Assembly (NCBI GenBank): GCA_030374765.1
Contig: JARGXX010000088.1
Location: forward strand, 2,418,001-2,482,000
From: Agarophyton chilense
Taxonomy: Eukaryota; Rhodophyta; Florideophyceae; Gracilariales; Gracilariaceae
Direction: 5' to 3'
DNA length: 64,000 bases
A model generated the notes under the pieces. That model saw only the letters and a list, made by a program, of their open reading frames with translations, was not told the DNA's origin and did not search any database. Within the stretch, counting starts at the first letter, position 1. The number at the start of each line of letters is the position of its first letter. Below, one piece after another: positions 20,772 to 30,646 of the stretch. Position numbers and translations under genes: made by a program.

Positions 20772-21614
20772 TTACGAATCGTCAACGCGTTGCAAGACAA
20801 ACAGATTCGAAGAGTTGGTGGGAGGAGCTCTAGCGATTCTGATATCGTCATCCAAGAAAGTAGTTTCAATATATCCTTTGGGCGAGCCCACTCGAATGGG
20901 TGGCGGCGACAAGACGTCCGGTAGTTGAAAGCCTACGACAGACACGGGTTTGAACTTCACGGACTTGAACCTTATATCGATGCGAGTATCACTCGATCGC
21001 TTTCCATCAGCATTGACGACCAGAGTGGCCATGGTACGTCCCCAAAAGGAGTTAGACACTGCAGCAATCGGCGGCTCGAAATTGACGACGTTGACGACGG
21101 AAAAGGAGTCTTCATCAAGGCGTTGGACGTTTTGAAACACCTCGGCAACAAGCGTGACAGACGACAGGAGACCGAGCGACAGGACGTCCAACGCATTGGT
21201 ATACAAGAGCTTCCAATCGCCGTCGAGCAGCTCGCTGCGTGCCGTGAGCGGGGTGGGGTTTTCGCGCTCAATCTGCTCGACGAGCGAGAGAATTTGCTGG
21301 CGGCTGGACGGGGAGGCGGCAAAGCCACGGTTGACGGTGGAGACTCGGGAGAGGAGCTGGAGCTTGAGGTCTTGGAGGGGGACGCTTCTCGCTGTGGCGT
21401 CGATGACTGGAGAGGACGTCGTGCCGTTGTCCGAGAAGGGCGGGTCGGTGGATGGGGGCGGGTCGTACGGAAGAGGGTCGGACTGGTTTGAATTGTTGTT
21501 GTTGTTGTAGGAGGCTTTTGGGAGGCGTCTGGCAGGATTGCAGGAGGTCTCACAGCGATTGTGGACGATGTGGACGGTGCTGCGGAACAGCGGGAAGCAA
21601 GAAACGAACGCCAT
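20772..21614 (-). CDS. Plastid lipid-associated protein (PAP/fibrillin family)
   Basis: The 280-aa protein starts at the ATG at 21614. Residues 1-35 (MAFVSCFPLFRS..., then an Arg/Ser-rich stretch) look like a plastid transit peptide. A low-complexity Asn/Pro/Ser linker follows to about residue 80. The PAP/fibrillin domain (about 85-278) shows the leading helix LKLQLLSRVSTVNRGF, LLDGDWKLLYTN, VFQNVQRLDEDSFSVVN, and the C-terminal signature GYIETTFLDDDIRIAR plus FVLQR. Fibrillins coat plastoglobules and thylakoid lipid structures and help in photoprotection and plastoquinone homeostasis. The gene runs just ahead of HPPK-DHPS on the same strand. Its promoter side carries an insertion of a small inverted-repeat element from about 21724. 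Confidence 0.88.
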   Translation of the reverse strand: MAFVSCFPLFRSTVHIVHNRCETSCNPARRLPKASYNNNNNSNQSDPLPYDPPPSTDPPFSDNGTTSSPVIDATARSVPLQDLKLQLLSRVSTVNRGFAASPSSRQQILSLVEQIERENPTPLTARSELLDGDWKLLYTNALDVLSLGLLSSVTLVAEVFQNVQRLDEDSFSVVNVVNFEPPIAAVSNSFWGRTMATLVVNADGKRSSDTRIDIRFKSVKFKPVSVVGFQLPDVLSPPPIRVGSPKGYIETTFLDDDIRIARAPPTNSSNLFVLQRVDDS

Positions 21615-21723
21615 GTTCGTTGGCGACGGCAAGACGTAATTGTCTCAGCCCACTGCGGATGGAAGAGCGGTATGACAGGAGGCGGAGATCGATGTGTGTG
21701 ATACAGGGGAGTGACAAAGTGGG

Positions 21724-22100
21724 CAAGAGCCGAAAACACACGGCGTGGTTGGCGTGTGGGCGGAGCCACTGAGAGGGCTGGCCTCAACATCTGGTACCCA
21801 CCAAAATGGTACCACTAGCCTATCTCGCCTCTCCGCCTATAGCAATGGTGGCCTCAACATCCATGAGGCCAACCACCAATTAGCCACAGACAAGTCAAAC
21901 AACAGCGATATCACGTAAACATTGTCAGATCCTGAGCACAATTTGACATTGGTTTCCGTACCAAATTCAAACCAGGGCTATCTTCTTGTCCCAATTGCTG
22001 GCTCCGCTTCATTGAGATACCACTTCTGGTCGCTCCCCAACCGCCTCTCAAAGTCGCTCACACTCGCTCTTCAACCGTCTCTCAATGAGCAGTGCTGAGG
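21724..22100 (-). mobile_element. Small inverted-repeat element (MITE-like), copy 1
   Basis: It starts CAAGAGCCGAAAACACACGGCGTG and ends in a stretch (CGTCTCTCAATGAGCAGTGC) matching, in reverse, the inner left end of the copy at 44288-44579. Internal blocks such as AAATGGTACCACTAGCCTATCTC and CTGGCTCCGCTTCATTGAGATA also match in reverse. The copy lies directly upstream of the PAP/fibrillin gene, so it may alter that promoter. Its right terminal repeat is missing or diverged. Confidence 0.7.
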
Positions 22101-22369
22101 AAAGTAAGCCTATCATTATTCGCAAACAAAAAAAGTACGTTTGGGTATTTACACCACATATGTCTAACGATCAAGCACTTATCGACGCAAAAGATTTATA
22201 TTACAACAAATTGCATGCATCTGATGAAGATGAAACAAATTCAAACATTTATAGAAGATTTTATATAAATTTGGAACGATTGAAAAAGCTCACGCTCACT
22301 GAAGATTCATATAAATTTCAAATAGTTCAAAATCAAATTTATACTATCCCAAGAGCACAACAGCGCTAA
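22085..22369 (+). CDS. Hypothetical ORF of AT-rich mobile-element character
   Basis: The 94-aa frame starts with an ATG that lies in the end of the MITE-like copy, so the start may be fortuitous. The product is charged (KYVWVFTPHMSNDQAL..., ERLKKLTLTEDSYKF). Base composition is far more AT-rich than the adjoining genes and matches the C48/MULE region that follows. I recognise no domain. It may be the exon or remnant of a gene carried by the old MULE. Confidence 0.35.
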   Translation: MSSAEESKPIIIRKQKKYVWVFTPHMSNDQALIDAKDLYYNKLHASDEDETNSNIYRRFYINLERLKKLTLTEDSYKFQIVQNQIYTIPRAQQR

Positions 22370-23089
22370 GCAACTCCAGTTTATTTTGTCCAAAGCTCTT
22401 TAAAAAAGGCACAGCTTTGTGCTGATTTAATCACGTCCACTTCAATGGACATGAAACCGCTTTAAGGCGTCTCCATTTGTCCTTGTGACACAGGCGTATC
22501 TTTGTCTTCTCATTTAACGCTTGTTATAAATACCTCATTACAGCACCAGAAATACCTGAAAAGTCTACGTAAGTCGTTTTTACAGAATTTTGGTGGCGGT
22601 TAACAAGCAATTCACACCATTCTGGTTCCGCTAAATTTAGAAAACCATAATTGGCGTGTTCTCATCGGAAAAAGTTTTTCAGGATTCATAAATCTCGCCG
22701 ACCACACCCTAAGGTATACTTTGGAGACAGTTTTAGGTGGTCATGTCCGAAGATAGTGATGGCTTTCTTCAAAGAGGTTTTTGAGTTGACTGTACTACAG
22801 AGAAAGTCTTCTGAGAGTGTTTCGAAGAAGAAATATATGCCCGATCTTGAAGCATATAAGCAGCAAACGGACGAATTCAGTTGTGGTTGCAATGTGATTT
22901 CAGTCGCGACCCAATTTGCTGAGAACACAGGGTTTGCGCCTAAAAAGACCAACAAATCTGGATGTAGCTCACTTTTAGAGTTTTATCGTAAGACGTCTAT
23001 CAGGAGCTATATTGTTGAAATATTCCTTGCCTCTCAGCAATTCAATACGAGAAGTGTATCTGAAACTATTCTGTCCGAGTATCGCCTTC

Positions 23090-24009
23090 TGTCGTATAGT
23101 GTCAGAAGGTTTGACCTTTGAGGTTGTCGATATACTACACTGACCTTGTAGGTGATGGATGCGATGGACCATCGGCCACGCAGCTCCGGGCGAGCTACCA
23201 TCTAGGTGTTGTCAGCCACGTATACTGTTGACATGTACCTTCTGGTTGAGTAATTGTTAGTGATAGTAATTGTTATTATGTGTATTTTAGTACAGTAGTG
23301 GAGGGGCCACCTGGCACTGTAGCCAGTGCTGGCCAGGTCTCTGACACTAGGTCAGAGACCGTGCCTTGCTGGCGCCTGCCGGGTGATCTGGAGGGTGCAG
23401 TCCACTGCATATAGGGAACTGCACCTCCTCCACCCTAGTCTGATAAAGGCAGGCACCACTTGGGTCACAACTATACCTTTTGGTTCATTGTTTCTCAACT
23501 ACTACATAGGTTTTACCGCGCGTCGACGCCTACCATCGTTCAACTACACGTTATAGGCTATTTGCCCCGCCATTTGCCACTGCGGGTTTTCACGGTACCC
23601 TGTTACCATCGAGGTTTATTGTAGTATCCACTCTAACGGAGAGAGCAGACACCTGCGACAGCGTTTGGACTGCCGATGGGTCCCTTGCGGCGAAGGAAAA
23701 GGGGTGGTAGAGCTACAACACCAGCGAGCTGGAAGTGAGGTGTAAGGCCACTACTCGCCAGCGAGGGTGAACAGTGCAACTGTAAAACGTTGATGGAACG
23801 TAGGTACGAGACGGCTCGTGAAGTGGTTGGGGGCTGACTATCTATTATAGCTCGTCCGGATCTCCGGTTAAGGAATCCTAAGCGACGAACAGAATAGTCA
23901 TGATGCCCATGTTGTCTTCTTTACTTGGAGTCGGCGCTCACCTCTGGTACGCTATATACTTTGTACCAGGGTGAGTGCCCAAATAAATATATAAATAATA
24001 CCCAGTGGT
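23090..24009 (+). repeat. B 5' LTR, left part
   Basis: The first 920 bp of the 5' LTR, ending with GTGGT, the first copy of the target duplication made by the solo LTR-A. Positions 23090-23610 match 37735-38265 of the 3' LTR. The remainder is absent from the 3' LTR. Confidence 0.9.
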
Positions 24010-24635
24010 TGTGGAGCAAAACCCGGCGACGGGAAGTGCTCTCAAGGTGTTCGAAGCCTTGCTCCCTTTGGGAGGCAGACTCAGAGACAGAGCCCTCCGT
24101 TCCACCCGTAGTGTGGGGTGTAACTCCCACGGGGGATTCCGGCAGTACCGACGGAGGTGAGGGGTAGAAACCGTTGGGTCGGGAATGGGTATGGGTATCC
24201 CAAAAAATGGGAAAATCCGGCGAAGAGGAAAAACGGGGCGAGGGTCGGGCTCTAACAGGCACCGGACCCGAGAACCAGAAAAGGGGCGAAACAACAAAAG
24301 AAACCCAGTACAGGGGCGAAACCCTGTCCTCGAAAGGAAACACAAAAAGCACGCAACAAGTAAGCAGAACCCCCACGGGGTATCGTGCACGCAGGTCGTC
24401 TGAGCGGTCCCAAGGGGGTGGTTGCACGGAACCCAAACGTGGGCACTCTCCAAGTGGAGTCGTGTCCCTACTCAGGCGTTGCTAACCAGAGCCCGTTCCG
24501 GGTTGTAAGGCCGAAACGATGGCGACGAAGAACCTCTAAAGATATCGAAGACCAACCTTGGTTTCCATTTACTTTGAGCTTCGGACTGTCAGATCTCGTC
24601 TCCCTAAGTAAGGCCCACTAACTAAACTCTAAAGT

Positions 24636-24964
24636 TGTAACAACAGGGTTACTGTTCTGATTCATTACGTAGGGCTGCGTCTACAAAGTCGTAGGTTCAC
24701 GGAATAGGTTCAGCACAACGCTGGGCTCGTCTCTGCACGACCGACGCCATCTCGTTTACTCGGCCTCAGGCTGGGCCTTTGTAGCTCTCTGCTTGTGCCC
24801 GTTCGCGTGGGCACTCTCTAGCGTCGTTCGTGCTGACAATCGTCATTGGGCGCGCAAGCCCTGGTTCAACTTGTATTATGCGAATGCTACATTGGGCGCG
24901 CAAGCCCTTCTTCAACTTGCGAGCATTGCGTGCTCTGCAACATCGTACGTTTCACAGTTTCACA
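24636..24964 (-). repeat. C 3' LTR
   Basis: 329 bp, identical by eye to 29486-29814. It contains an internal 17-bp direct repeat, ATTGGGCGCGCAAGCCC, 29 bp apart. Confidence 0.93.
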
Positions 24965-25140
24965 TTCCCCCCAGTTGCAGCAAGCTCTTGCTGCAACTAC
25001 GTCCAAGTATTACTGTTTAGGGAGAATGACTTGTGATCGGGGAGCAGTAGTTTGCCGCTTGCAGCAATCCGATTAAGCAAACGGTGAGATGTTGGGTTGT
25101 TCTTCGTTAGAGCATCTGCAATATTGGCCTTACCCTGAAT

Positions 25141-25430
25141 CTAGCGTAAAGAGTCCAGTTCTTTTGCCTCAAATGAGTCCCTGATCCTTTGAACGGTCTG
25201 GCGAAGCCTGTATTCTTTGCCATCGTGCAGTGTGGTAATGGTGTCAAAAAGTCCTTTCGAATCTACGTTCAAGACATGCGGGAACTCGTCTGCAGGAGAG
25301 ATCGATTTCAGCGTGCCCTTAATGTTAAACCCTCTATCGTCTGCATCGGTGCATGCAATGATCTCGGCGCCGTACGATGAGTGCGATACTCTTCTTTGCT
25401 TCACGCTTGCCCAATCAATCAGATGGTAGG
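25141..25430 (-). pseudogene. C RNase H C-terminal part, out of frame with Pol
   Basis: The frame reads TTYHLIDWASVKQRRVSHSSYGAEI, the copia RNase H 'WaS.kQ.rvarSs..AE' block. It lies in the -1 frame relative to the 988-aa Pol, which stops at 25419. The switch point is near a GGACAACAACAGGTG stretch. No slippery heptamer is seen there, so a one-base indel is the simplest reading. It is the only visible lesion in element C. Confidence 0.8.
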
Positions 25431-28385
25431 TAGTAGCATCACCTGTTGTTGTCCTATAACGAATCCCACTAACATACCCGGTCTGGCCATATTGTTGATA
25501 GCTGAGATGTTAAATGAAGCATCCGAAAACGAAACTACTTCGGCAGATTCGATTTTCCCTGGAGGTAGTCGAAATGTAACAACAGGTCGCAGGTTTCGAA
25601 GCTCTGAAAGAGTGCGGTTGGCTTCAAGCAGTTGTTCCACTGTCAGGCGGGAAAGCCTTTGCTGCATGAGGGAACCAAAGTATGCTGCTTGCGGAAGTGC
25701 TCCGCAACCGAGCCAGATGAGCGCTCCTGCCATCGTGCGGTACGATCCAATTTCGTGTGGGAGTGCCTTGTCTTTTTGCATGACATTTCTTGCCCTACTA
25801 AGGTTTATCGGCTTGATATTACTGGCATACTCTTCCATGGAGAGCTGTGTGGTGAACTGTTCGGTTTGCGAGATCGTACAGCCGTTGAACTTAATATCTT
25901 CATCGATGACTGCCTTGCTGATCCTGAACCTTTTCTGAATTTCGTCTGAGAAATCTTGCATGTCTTGAACAGACCCTGAAATGAGAAGGTCGTCTGTGAT
26001 TTTGGCGAGGAGCATCTTGATATCGCCATTCCGCTTCCGTCTAATATACAGCTGACTCACTCCAAATGCACGTGAGAAGTTAGCCTCAGATAACAGCCAG
26101 TTTTCCATTACTGTGGCCCACTGCCTTCCAGCTTCACTGATCCCGTATGGGAGCTTGACGAGCTTCCACAACATGCCGCGCTTCCCATTCCATTCTGGTG
26201 GGGGTCTTACGTACAGGTCACGCTTGATAGGTCCACTCTGTAGATAGGCCCCTTTTATATCGATGCATCCGAGACGAAATTTCATAATCGTAGAGAGTGA
26301 CAAGAGTGTACGAATGATGTCAAACTGGGCATTGGCAGAATCGTTGCGAATGTTCCCTTTTTCTCTGTCACGATTTCCGTGGGGGCAGAGCCTGGCTTTC
26401 ATGCGTTTCCGGTCTTTCTCTTCGCTCTTCACCTTGTAAATCACATGTGAGCTAATAACGTTAGCATTCCGTGGTACCGTTTGTTCGGTAACCTCGATGT
26501 AAGCGCCTTTCCAGGCCTTCTTCAGCTCCTCGTTAACTGCCTTATCTAGTATCCATTGTGGAGCGCAATCCATCTTCTTCCGGTTCACCTGTGTATTACC
26601 AATCGCATTATAGATCTCATTCAACACGCATTGTTCATTCGTTTTGAGGAATACATCCTTCTCGTCACTAGGACCTTTAGCATCAGGTTGTCCTATGTCC
26701 CGTGAGGGGTCTCCGACAAATTTAGTGGTGAAAAACGATGAACGGGCGGGCATGTTCGTTACTCCGGCATCATCAGTAGGACTTTCTGGACCAAACACAT
26801 CGTACATTATCTGCTCAGATTCTGTACGTTGGACAAATTCTTCATTAGTGGCGGCTGGTGGTATATCTTCTATTGGAGTATCGTCGGCGAGTACGTCTTC
26901 CAGTATTCCTTCTTGCAGCTCTTTGGCAAGCTCGCTGTCTGGTACAAGTCTGACATGTTCGTACGCAACTTTCATAGGCGGACCCTGACTAGATCGTCTG
27001 CAGCGTACATAGAAAGGTGCAGAGTCTATCACTGTGGCCTTGATCCATCGGACAGGATCATTTTGCTTAGATGTATTATAATAGACCCAAATGTCAGCCC
27101 CTGTCTTGACGCAGTGAGGGGGAAGAAGGTGGTTATCATGTGCCTTAAGAACCTTCTGAAGCGCTCTCGTTGCCATGGTGCGTTTGTGAGCTTTGAGCAG
27201 CTCTTCTGGAACTAGGGCTGAAGGGATCCCTAAAAGCGATGGTGAGTATCCTCGTGCCAGTTGGAACGCGCTGAGTGTAGAGTTTCCATGAAAAAGATTG
27301 CTAAGGAAAGATGCGCGGGCTACTAGTGTGTTGGGTGAAGCGGTACTCTTCTCCTTCGCGATGCGTGAAAATACGGATTTGAACAGACCATTGTTGCGCT
27401 CGACTTTTCCGTTTTTAGAAGAGCACCGAGATGGCCGTTCTTCAATTACGATACCATGCGAGGATAACAACCTAGTCAAAACTGGCCTCGTAAACTCAGG
27501 GTCCGCACTGAAATACTGGGGCGCTCCATGATTATATATCCATACCGATTCCAGCTTGTTCGACAGCTCTTCTGCATTCTTCTTGGCCACGATTACGCGT
27601 TCTCCGTAGTTTGTACCAGCGTCAATTATATTCAGGACTTCGTATTTATCTTCACCAACATAAACGACGAGAAAGTCGGCTTGCACGGATTCGTTAAATG
27701 CTTCGTTCACATGGCTGACTGATATCTTCTTACGGAGCGCAGGTCTTCCAGTTGACGCGCAAACGTCGCATGCGTCGTAAACTGCATCACAAATGTTAGC
27801 TAGGTTGTCGTTCAGCTCATCTGCGTCTTCCAATAACGTCTTCATCTCATCGGAAGTCGCGTGCGTAAATCTGTGTATCTTCTTTATTGCATTCTTATCC
27901 ATATTCCTGTTTGAATTGCCGAGTAGCGAATGCATAGTAGATGCGTGATGTGGGATGATTTCCATACGGATTCGGTCGTTTCCATGCCGATCGGCACCAA
28001 TATATGTAAAAAAGACGCGTTCAGTGTTGTCCATCGGACGTTTGAAGTGAAAAGCGGCTGGAAATGCACGGTTAAGCGTATCAGAGTAACGCTGGAGATC
28101 TAATCCAATCAGCAGGGGTGAGGATCCATGAACCAAGTCGAAAGGTATGGCTGTCGGGAGTCCATTAGTGTCATTAATCACGAGTACCCAGGAGCATACA
28201 ATCGGCCGAGCATTTGCGCCATCACTACCCCACCCATGGAGATAAAAGTCACGTGGCGGTTCTAAAGTCAGCGGGATACCGAGGGCGTCGCACATCGCAG
28301 TTGCTTCCTCGATTCCGCCGGTTGATGTGGGGGCTCCTTCATCTAAAATTGGATTGAGGTCAGAACGGAGCTCAGCTGACCTCAA
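25419..28385 (-). CDS. C Pol polyprotein: protease, integrase, RT, RNase H
   Basis: About 988 aa, in the -1 frame relative to gag and overlapping its stop (28382-28384); there is no ATG at its start. A protease-like region (about 60-115) ends in LLIGLDL. Integrase (about 170-360) has an HHCC-type segment (H-x-H... CDVC), core Asp in VQADFLVV and in FSADPEF, and Glu in GKVERNNGLF. RT (about 620-860) shows AYLQSGPIKRDLYVRPP, LVKLPYGISEAGRQW and ITDDLLISG, with TDD instead of YVDD. RNase H begins with VVSFSDASFN. Integrase before RT defines Ty1/copia order. The frame ends 11 residues past the RNase H frameshift. Confidence 0.88.
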   Translation of the reverse strand: MRSAELRSDLNPILDEGAPTSTGGIEEATAMCDALGIPLTLEPPRDFYLHGWGSDGANARPIVCSWVLVINDTNGLPTAIPFDLVHGSSPLLIGLDLQRYSDTLNRAFPAAFHFKRPMDNTERVFFTYIGADRHGNDRIRMEIIPHHASTMHSLLGNSNRNMDKNAIKKIHRFTHATSDEMKTLLEDADELNDNLANICDAVYDACDVCASTGRPALRKKISVSHVNEAFNESVQADFLVVYVGEDKYEVLNIIDAGTNYGERVIVAKKNAEELSNKLESVWIYNHGAPQYFSADPEFTRPVLTRLLSSHGIVIEERPSRCSSKNGKVERNNGLFKSVFSRIAKEKSTASPNTLVARASFLSNLFHGNSTLSAFQLARGYSPSLLGIPSALVPEELLKAHKRTMATRALQKVLKAHDNHLLPPHCVKTGADIWVYYNTSKQNDPVRWIKATVIDSAPFYVRCRRSSQGPPMKVAYEHVRLVPDSELAKELQEGILEDVLADDTPIEDIPPAATNEEFVQRTESEQIMYDVFGPESPTDDAGVTNMPARSSFFTTKFVGDPSRDIGQPDAKGPSDEKDVFLKTNEQCVLNEIYNAIGNTQVNRKKMDCAPQWILDKAVNEELKKAWKGAYIEVTEQTVPRNANVISSHVIYKVKSEEKDRKRMKARLCPHGNRDREKGNIRNDSANAQFDIIRTLLSLSTIMKFRLGCIDIKGAYLQSGPIKRDLYVRPPPEWNGKRGMLWKLVKLPYGISEAGRQWATVMENWLLSEANFSRAFGVSQLYIRRKRNGDIKMLLAKITDDLLISGSVQDMQDFSDEIQKRFRISKAVIDEDIKFNGCTISQTEQFTTQLSMEEYASNIKPINLSRARNVMQKDKALPHEIGSYRTMAGALIWLGCGALPQAAYFGSLMQQRLSRLTVEQLLEANRTLSELRNLRPVVTFRLPPGKIESAEVVSFSDASFNISAINNMARPGMLVGFVIGQQQVMLLPTI

Positions 28386-29515
28386 TGATGAAAAAGCGAT
28401 TTTGAAACGGTTTCGGGTTTCACCTCGTCAGCTTGAGGTGGCTCATGGTCAGGTACTGGCTTTGCTGTGGTCATTTTGCTTCGAGAACGTCGTCTCTTCA
28501 TTTCCTCGAAGCATTTTTCCTTGTCTTTGTACCAGTGCCCGATCTCGCCGCATACACGGCATGCACTCTCTTCTTTAAGCTTCTTGATAAACTGTCCTCG
28601 CCCGTGTTGATTGTTTGTCGTCCTCTTTCCAAGCATGGTGTTCTGAACTCTGGTGTGGCTCGCATTGAAAGGTAGCTGCTGCGTGTCATCTACGTGTGAT
28701 AGGTATTCCGATGCGACGTCCTGTGTAAACATAGGGACATTACATGAGCGTTGGTTTTGAATTCTCTTTTCCGCTTCAGTCACTTTGATTGCAAGTACCT
28801 CAAAATTGGGGTACTTGTTTTTGTCCGCAGATGACAACAGCTCTGACAACGACTTTAGTTCAGATAATACGACAGGGAGTTGGGCAGAGTGTTGTACGTT
28901 TGAGGAATTGCTTGACGAGGTAAGTTGGAACACAAGAGCATTCATTGTATCCGGTGTAAGGTTGGCGTTACGAAGCATGAGGATAGCAAACTGTCTGCTT
29001 ATCGCGTCGCTGATACCTGCAGTGTGGTTTGCATAGCGTGCCACTGCTCCAGAGAATCTGCTAGCAAAAGATGATACCCTCTCATCAGGGTTACGTTCAC
29101 ATTTCTGGATTGCTGTCAGCAGGTCGACTTCTCTCTTGATAGATTCTGTGGGGCTATCTTTAGCAATAACTTCAAGGATTGTCTCAACCAAGCGCTCATT
29201 ATTCGGATCATCCGGGTTACCGTCAAGAGAAAGAAGTCCTGAGGTTTCTGCCTTCGTGAGCATATCTTGTGCTGTTTCATCGCAAGCCATATAGATGATG
29301 TGACCTGCGCCATCACACAAGGCTTTCCATTTGTTGTCCACTTGGGCGAACTTCGTCATCATGCGCATCCATCTTCGTAACGCATCTCGATAGCGGACTT
29401 TGGAAGTGACATTTGTGATGAACTTAGGTGCGCGGTTAAGACTACCGCTGGACTCTGTAGATACAGACCCTTCTGGGCCCATAACTGTAACAACAGGGTT
29501 ACTGTTCTGATTCAT
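28382..29515 (-). CDS. C Gag with zinc knuckle
   Basis: The open frame of 377 codons starts with an ATG inside the 5' LTR (29515). A second ATG at 29482 lies 4 nt after the LTR end and may be the real start (366 aa, MGPEGSV...). The middle is a helical capsid-like region (ALRRWMRMMTKFAQVDNKWKAL; ERNPDERVSSFASRFSGAVARYANHT). The C-terminus holds CRVCGEIGHWYKDKEKC, a zinc knuckle with a lengthened last spacer, then an RRRSRSK basic patch. It packages the element RNA. The gag start overlaps any primer-binding site, which is unusual. Confidence 0.85.
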   Translation of the reverse strand: MNQNSNPVVTVMGPEGSVSTESSGSLNRAPKFITNVTSKVRYRDALRRWMRMMTKFAQVDNKWKALCDGAGHIIYMACDETAQDMLTKAETSGLLSLDGNPDDPNNERLVETILEVIAKDSPTESIKREVDLLTAIQKCERNPDERVSSFASRFSGAVARYANHTAGISDAISRQFAILMLRNANLTPDTMNALVFQLTSSSNSSNVQHSAQLPVVLSELKSLSELLSSADKNKYPNFEVLAIKVTEAEKRIQNQRSCNVPMFTQDVASEYLSHVDDTQQLPFNASHTRVQNTMLGKRTTNNQHGRGQFIKKLKEESACRVCGEIGHWYKDKEKCFEEMKRRRSRSKMTTAKPVPDHEPPQADEVKPETVSKSLFHH

Positions 29516-29814
29516 TACGTAGGGCTGCGTCTACAAAGTCGTAGGTTCACGGAATAGGTTCAGCACAACGCTGGGCTCGTCTCTGCACGACCGACGCCAT
29601 CTCGTTTACTCGGCCTCAGGCTGGGCCTTTGTAGCTCTCTGCTTGTGCCCGTTCGCGTGGGCACTCTCTAGCGTCGTTCGTGCTGACAATCGTCATTGGG
29701 CGCGCAAGCCCTGGTTCAACTTGTATTATGCGAATGCTACATTGGGCGCGCAAGCCCTTCTTCAACTTGCGAGCATTGCGTGCTCTGCAACATCGTACGT
29801 TTCACAGTTTCACA
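29486..29814 (-). repeat. C 5' LTR
   Basis: 329 bp, identical by eye to the 3' LTR. On the minus strand the LTR end is followed by GTTATGGGCCCAGAAGGG, where a PBS (TGGGCCCAGAAGGG) would overlap the first Gag codons. Confidence 0.9.
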
Positions 29815-30113
29815 ACAGTAGTGCACACCTGCTCAGGGCCATACACGTGGAGATCCCATTGTCAGGGCCCGAAAATCCAACGTTCTAACAAATATCCGAA
29901 AAATCGGTGCCAACATTAAGCCACGTTTATGACGGGGCCAATCCAACCATGGGCCATCCGAATTTTCACTTCATCGGCGAATTCTAACCGAAAAACAGGG
30001 CCACCTCAGCACACCTTAGAGGAGATCATAGTCATAACCCTCGGAGGGTTCAATCCTCATTCTATGAGTTGCATCTTCAAGTGTCCTCTAACTGGGCGTT
30101 TCTCTACAGTGGT

Positions 30114-30499
30114 CAGCCACTTAGCCAAACCACTGTATGGGTATGGTCCCTAATGGACGTCTAGCTACAAAGGGTAGTAAAACCAGCCACGTGGATTGCC
30201 ACTACATGCGCCGTTGCAAGCCACTCTACCCATGACGCCACGTGTTCCACTAAAACATTCTGCCTCTAGGCATCCTATGCGGGATGCCGTTTCATACCAC
30301 AATACTGATGATATCACTCACTTATGAGTTCCAACCGCGACTGCGCGAAAAACCAACCTATCCGATTCCCCGACATAGTAGAATACTAAATTTATTACGT
30401 CTACCTTCTAAGGTTGAGCGTCACCACTCTCCCTAAGGTTGAGCGTCACCACGCTCCCGAGACAAGACAGTAGCAGACCCCAGAGGTGATTGTACGACA
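30114..30499 (+). repeat. B 5' LTR, right part
   Basis: This is the continuation of the B 5' LTR after the solo LTR-A. The last 100 bp match the end of the 3' LTR (38243-38343). It holds a tandem duplication of CTAAGGTTGAGCGTCACCAC (about 30410-30455) that is single in the 3' LTR. Confidence 0.88.
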
Positions 30500-30502
30500 T
30501 TT

Positions 30503-30520
30503 TGGTCTCCCGACTTAGAA
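30503..30520 (+). other. B primer-binding site
   Basis: TGGTCTCCCGACTTAGAA starts 3 nt after the LTR. The same 18-mer is found at the same place in family A (50820-50837). It would pair with a tRNA 3' end reading AAGTCGGGAGACCA; I do not recognise which tRNA. Confidence 0.85.
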
Positions 30521-30646
30521 GGTTTTTTTAGGTTTCGTGTTACCTTAACGGTTCACACGAGATTCCGAGAAGGATTGGACGCTCGTACACTTATATGGTT
30601 TCAGGAAATCGCGCAAAGCAATACAGGATACCACTATTGGTCACAA

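Larger units (their letters stand above)
24636..29814 (-). mobile_element. C, near-intact Ty1/copia-type retrotransposon
   Basis: Two 329-bp LTRs (TGTAACAACAGG...TTTCACA on the plus strand) appear identical throughout by eye. Target duplication is ACAGT at 29815-29819 and AAAGT (one change) at 24631-24635. A polypurine tract (complement of TTCCCCCCAG, 24965-24974) adjoins the 3' LTR. Gag and a 988-aa Pol are open; only one frameshift near the RNase H end is visible. It is the youngest insertion in the window. Confidence 0.93.
24010..30108 (-). mobile_element. Solo LTR of family A, interrupted by copia element C
   Basis: It begins TGTGGAGCAAAACCCGG at 24010 and ends CTCTACA at 30108, the reverse complement of the family-A LTR ends. 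Perfect target duplication GTGGT lies at 24005-24009 and 30109-30113. LTR sequence occupies 24010-24635 and 29820-30108; element C occupies 24636-29814. No family-A internal region is present, so this is a solo LTR left by LTR-LTR recombination. Confidence 0.92.

Noticed and set aside
20735..20869. Upstream start (ATG 20851) for HPPK-DHPS
   Set aside because: It lies within the fibrillin coding sequence on the same strand; the next ATG (20734) gives a good targeting-peptide start and avoids the overlap.
25380..25440. Programmed frameshift in RNase H of element C
   Set aside because: There is no slippery heptamer or structured downstream element, and a shift this late in Pol has no known purpose; a single indel is simpler.
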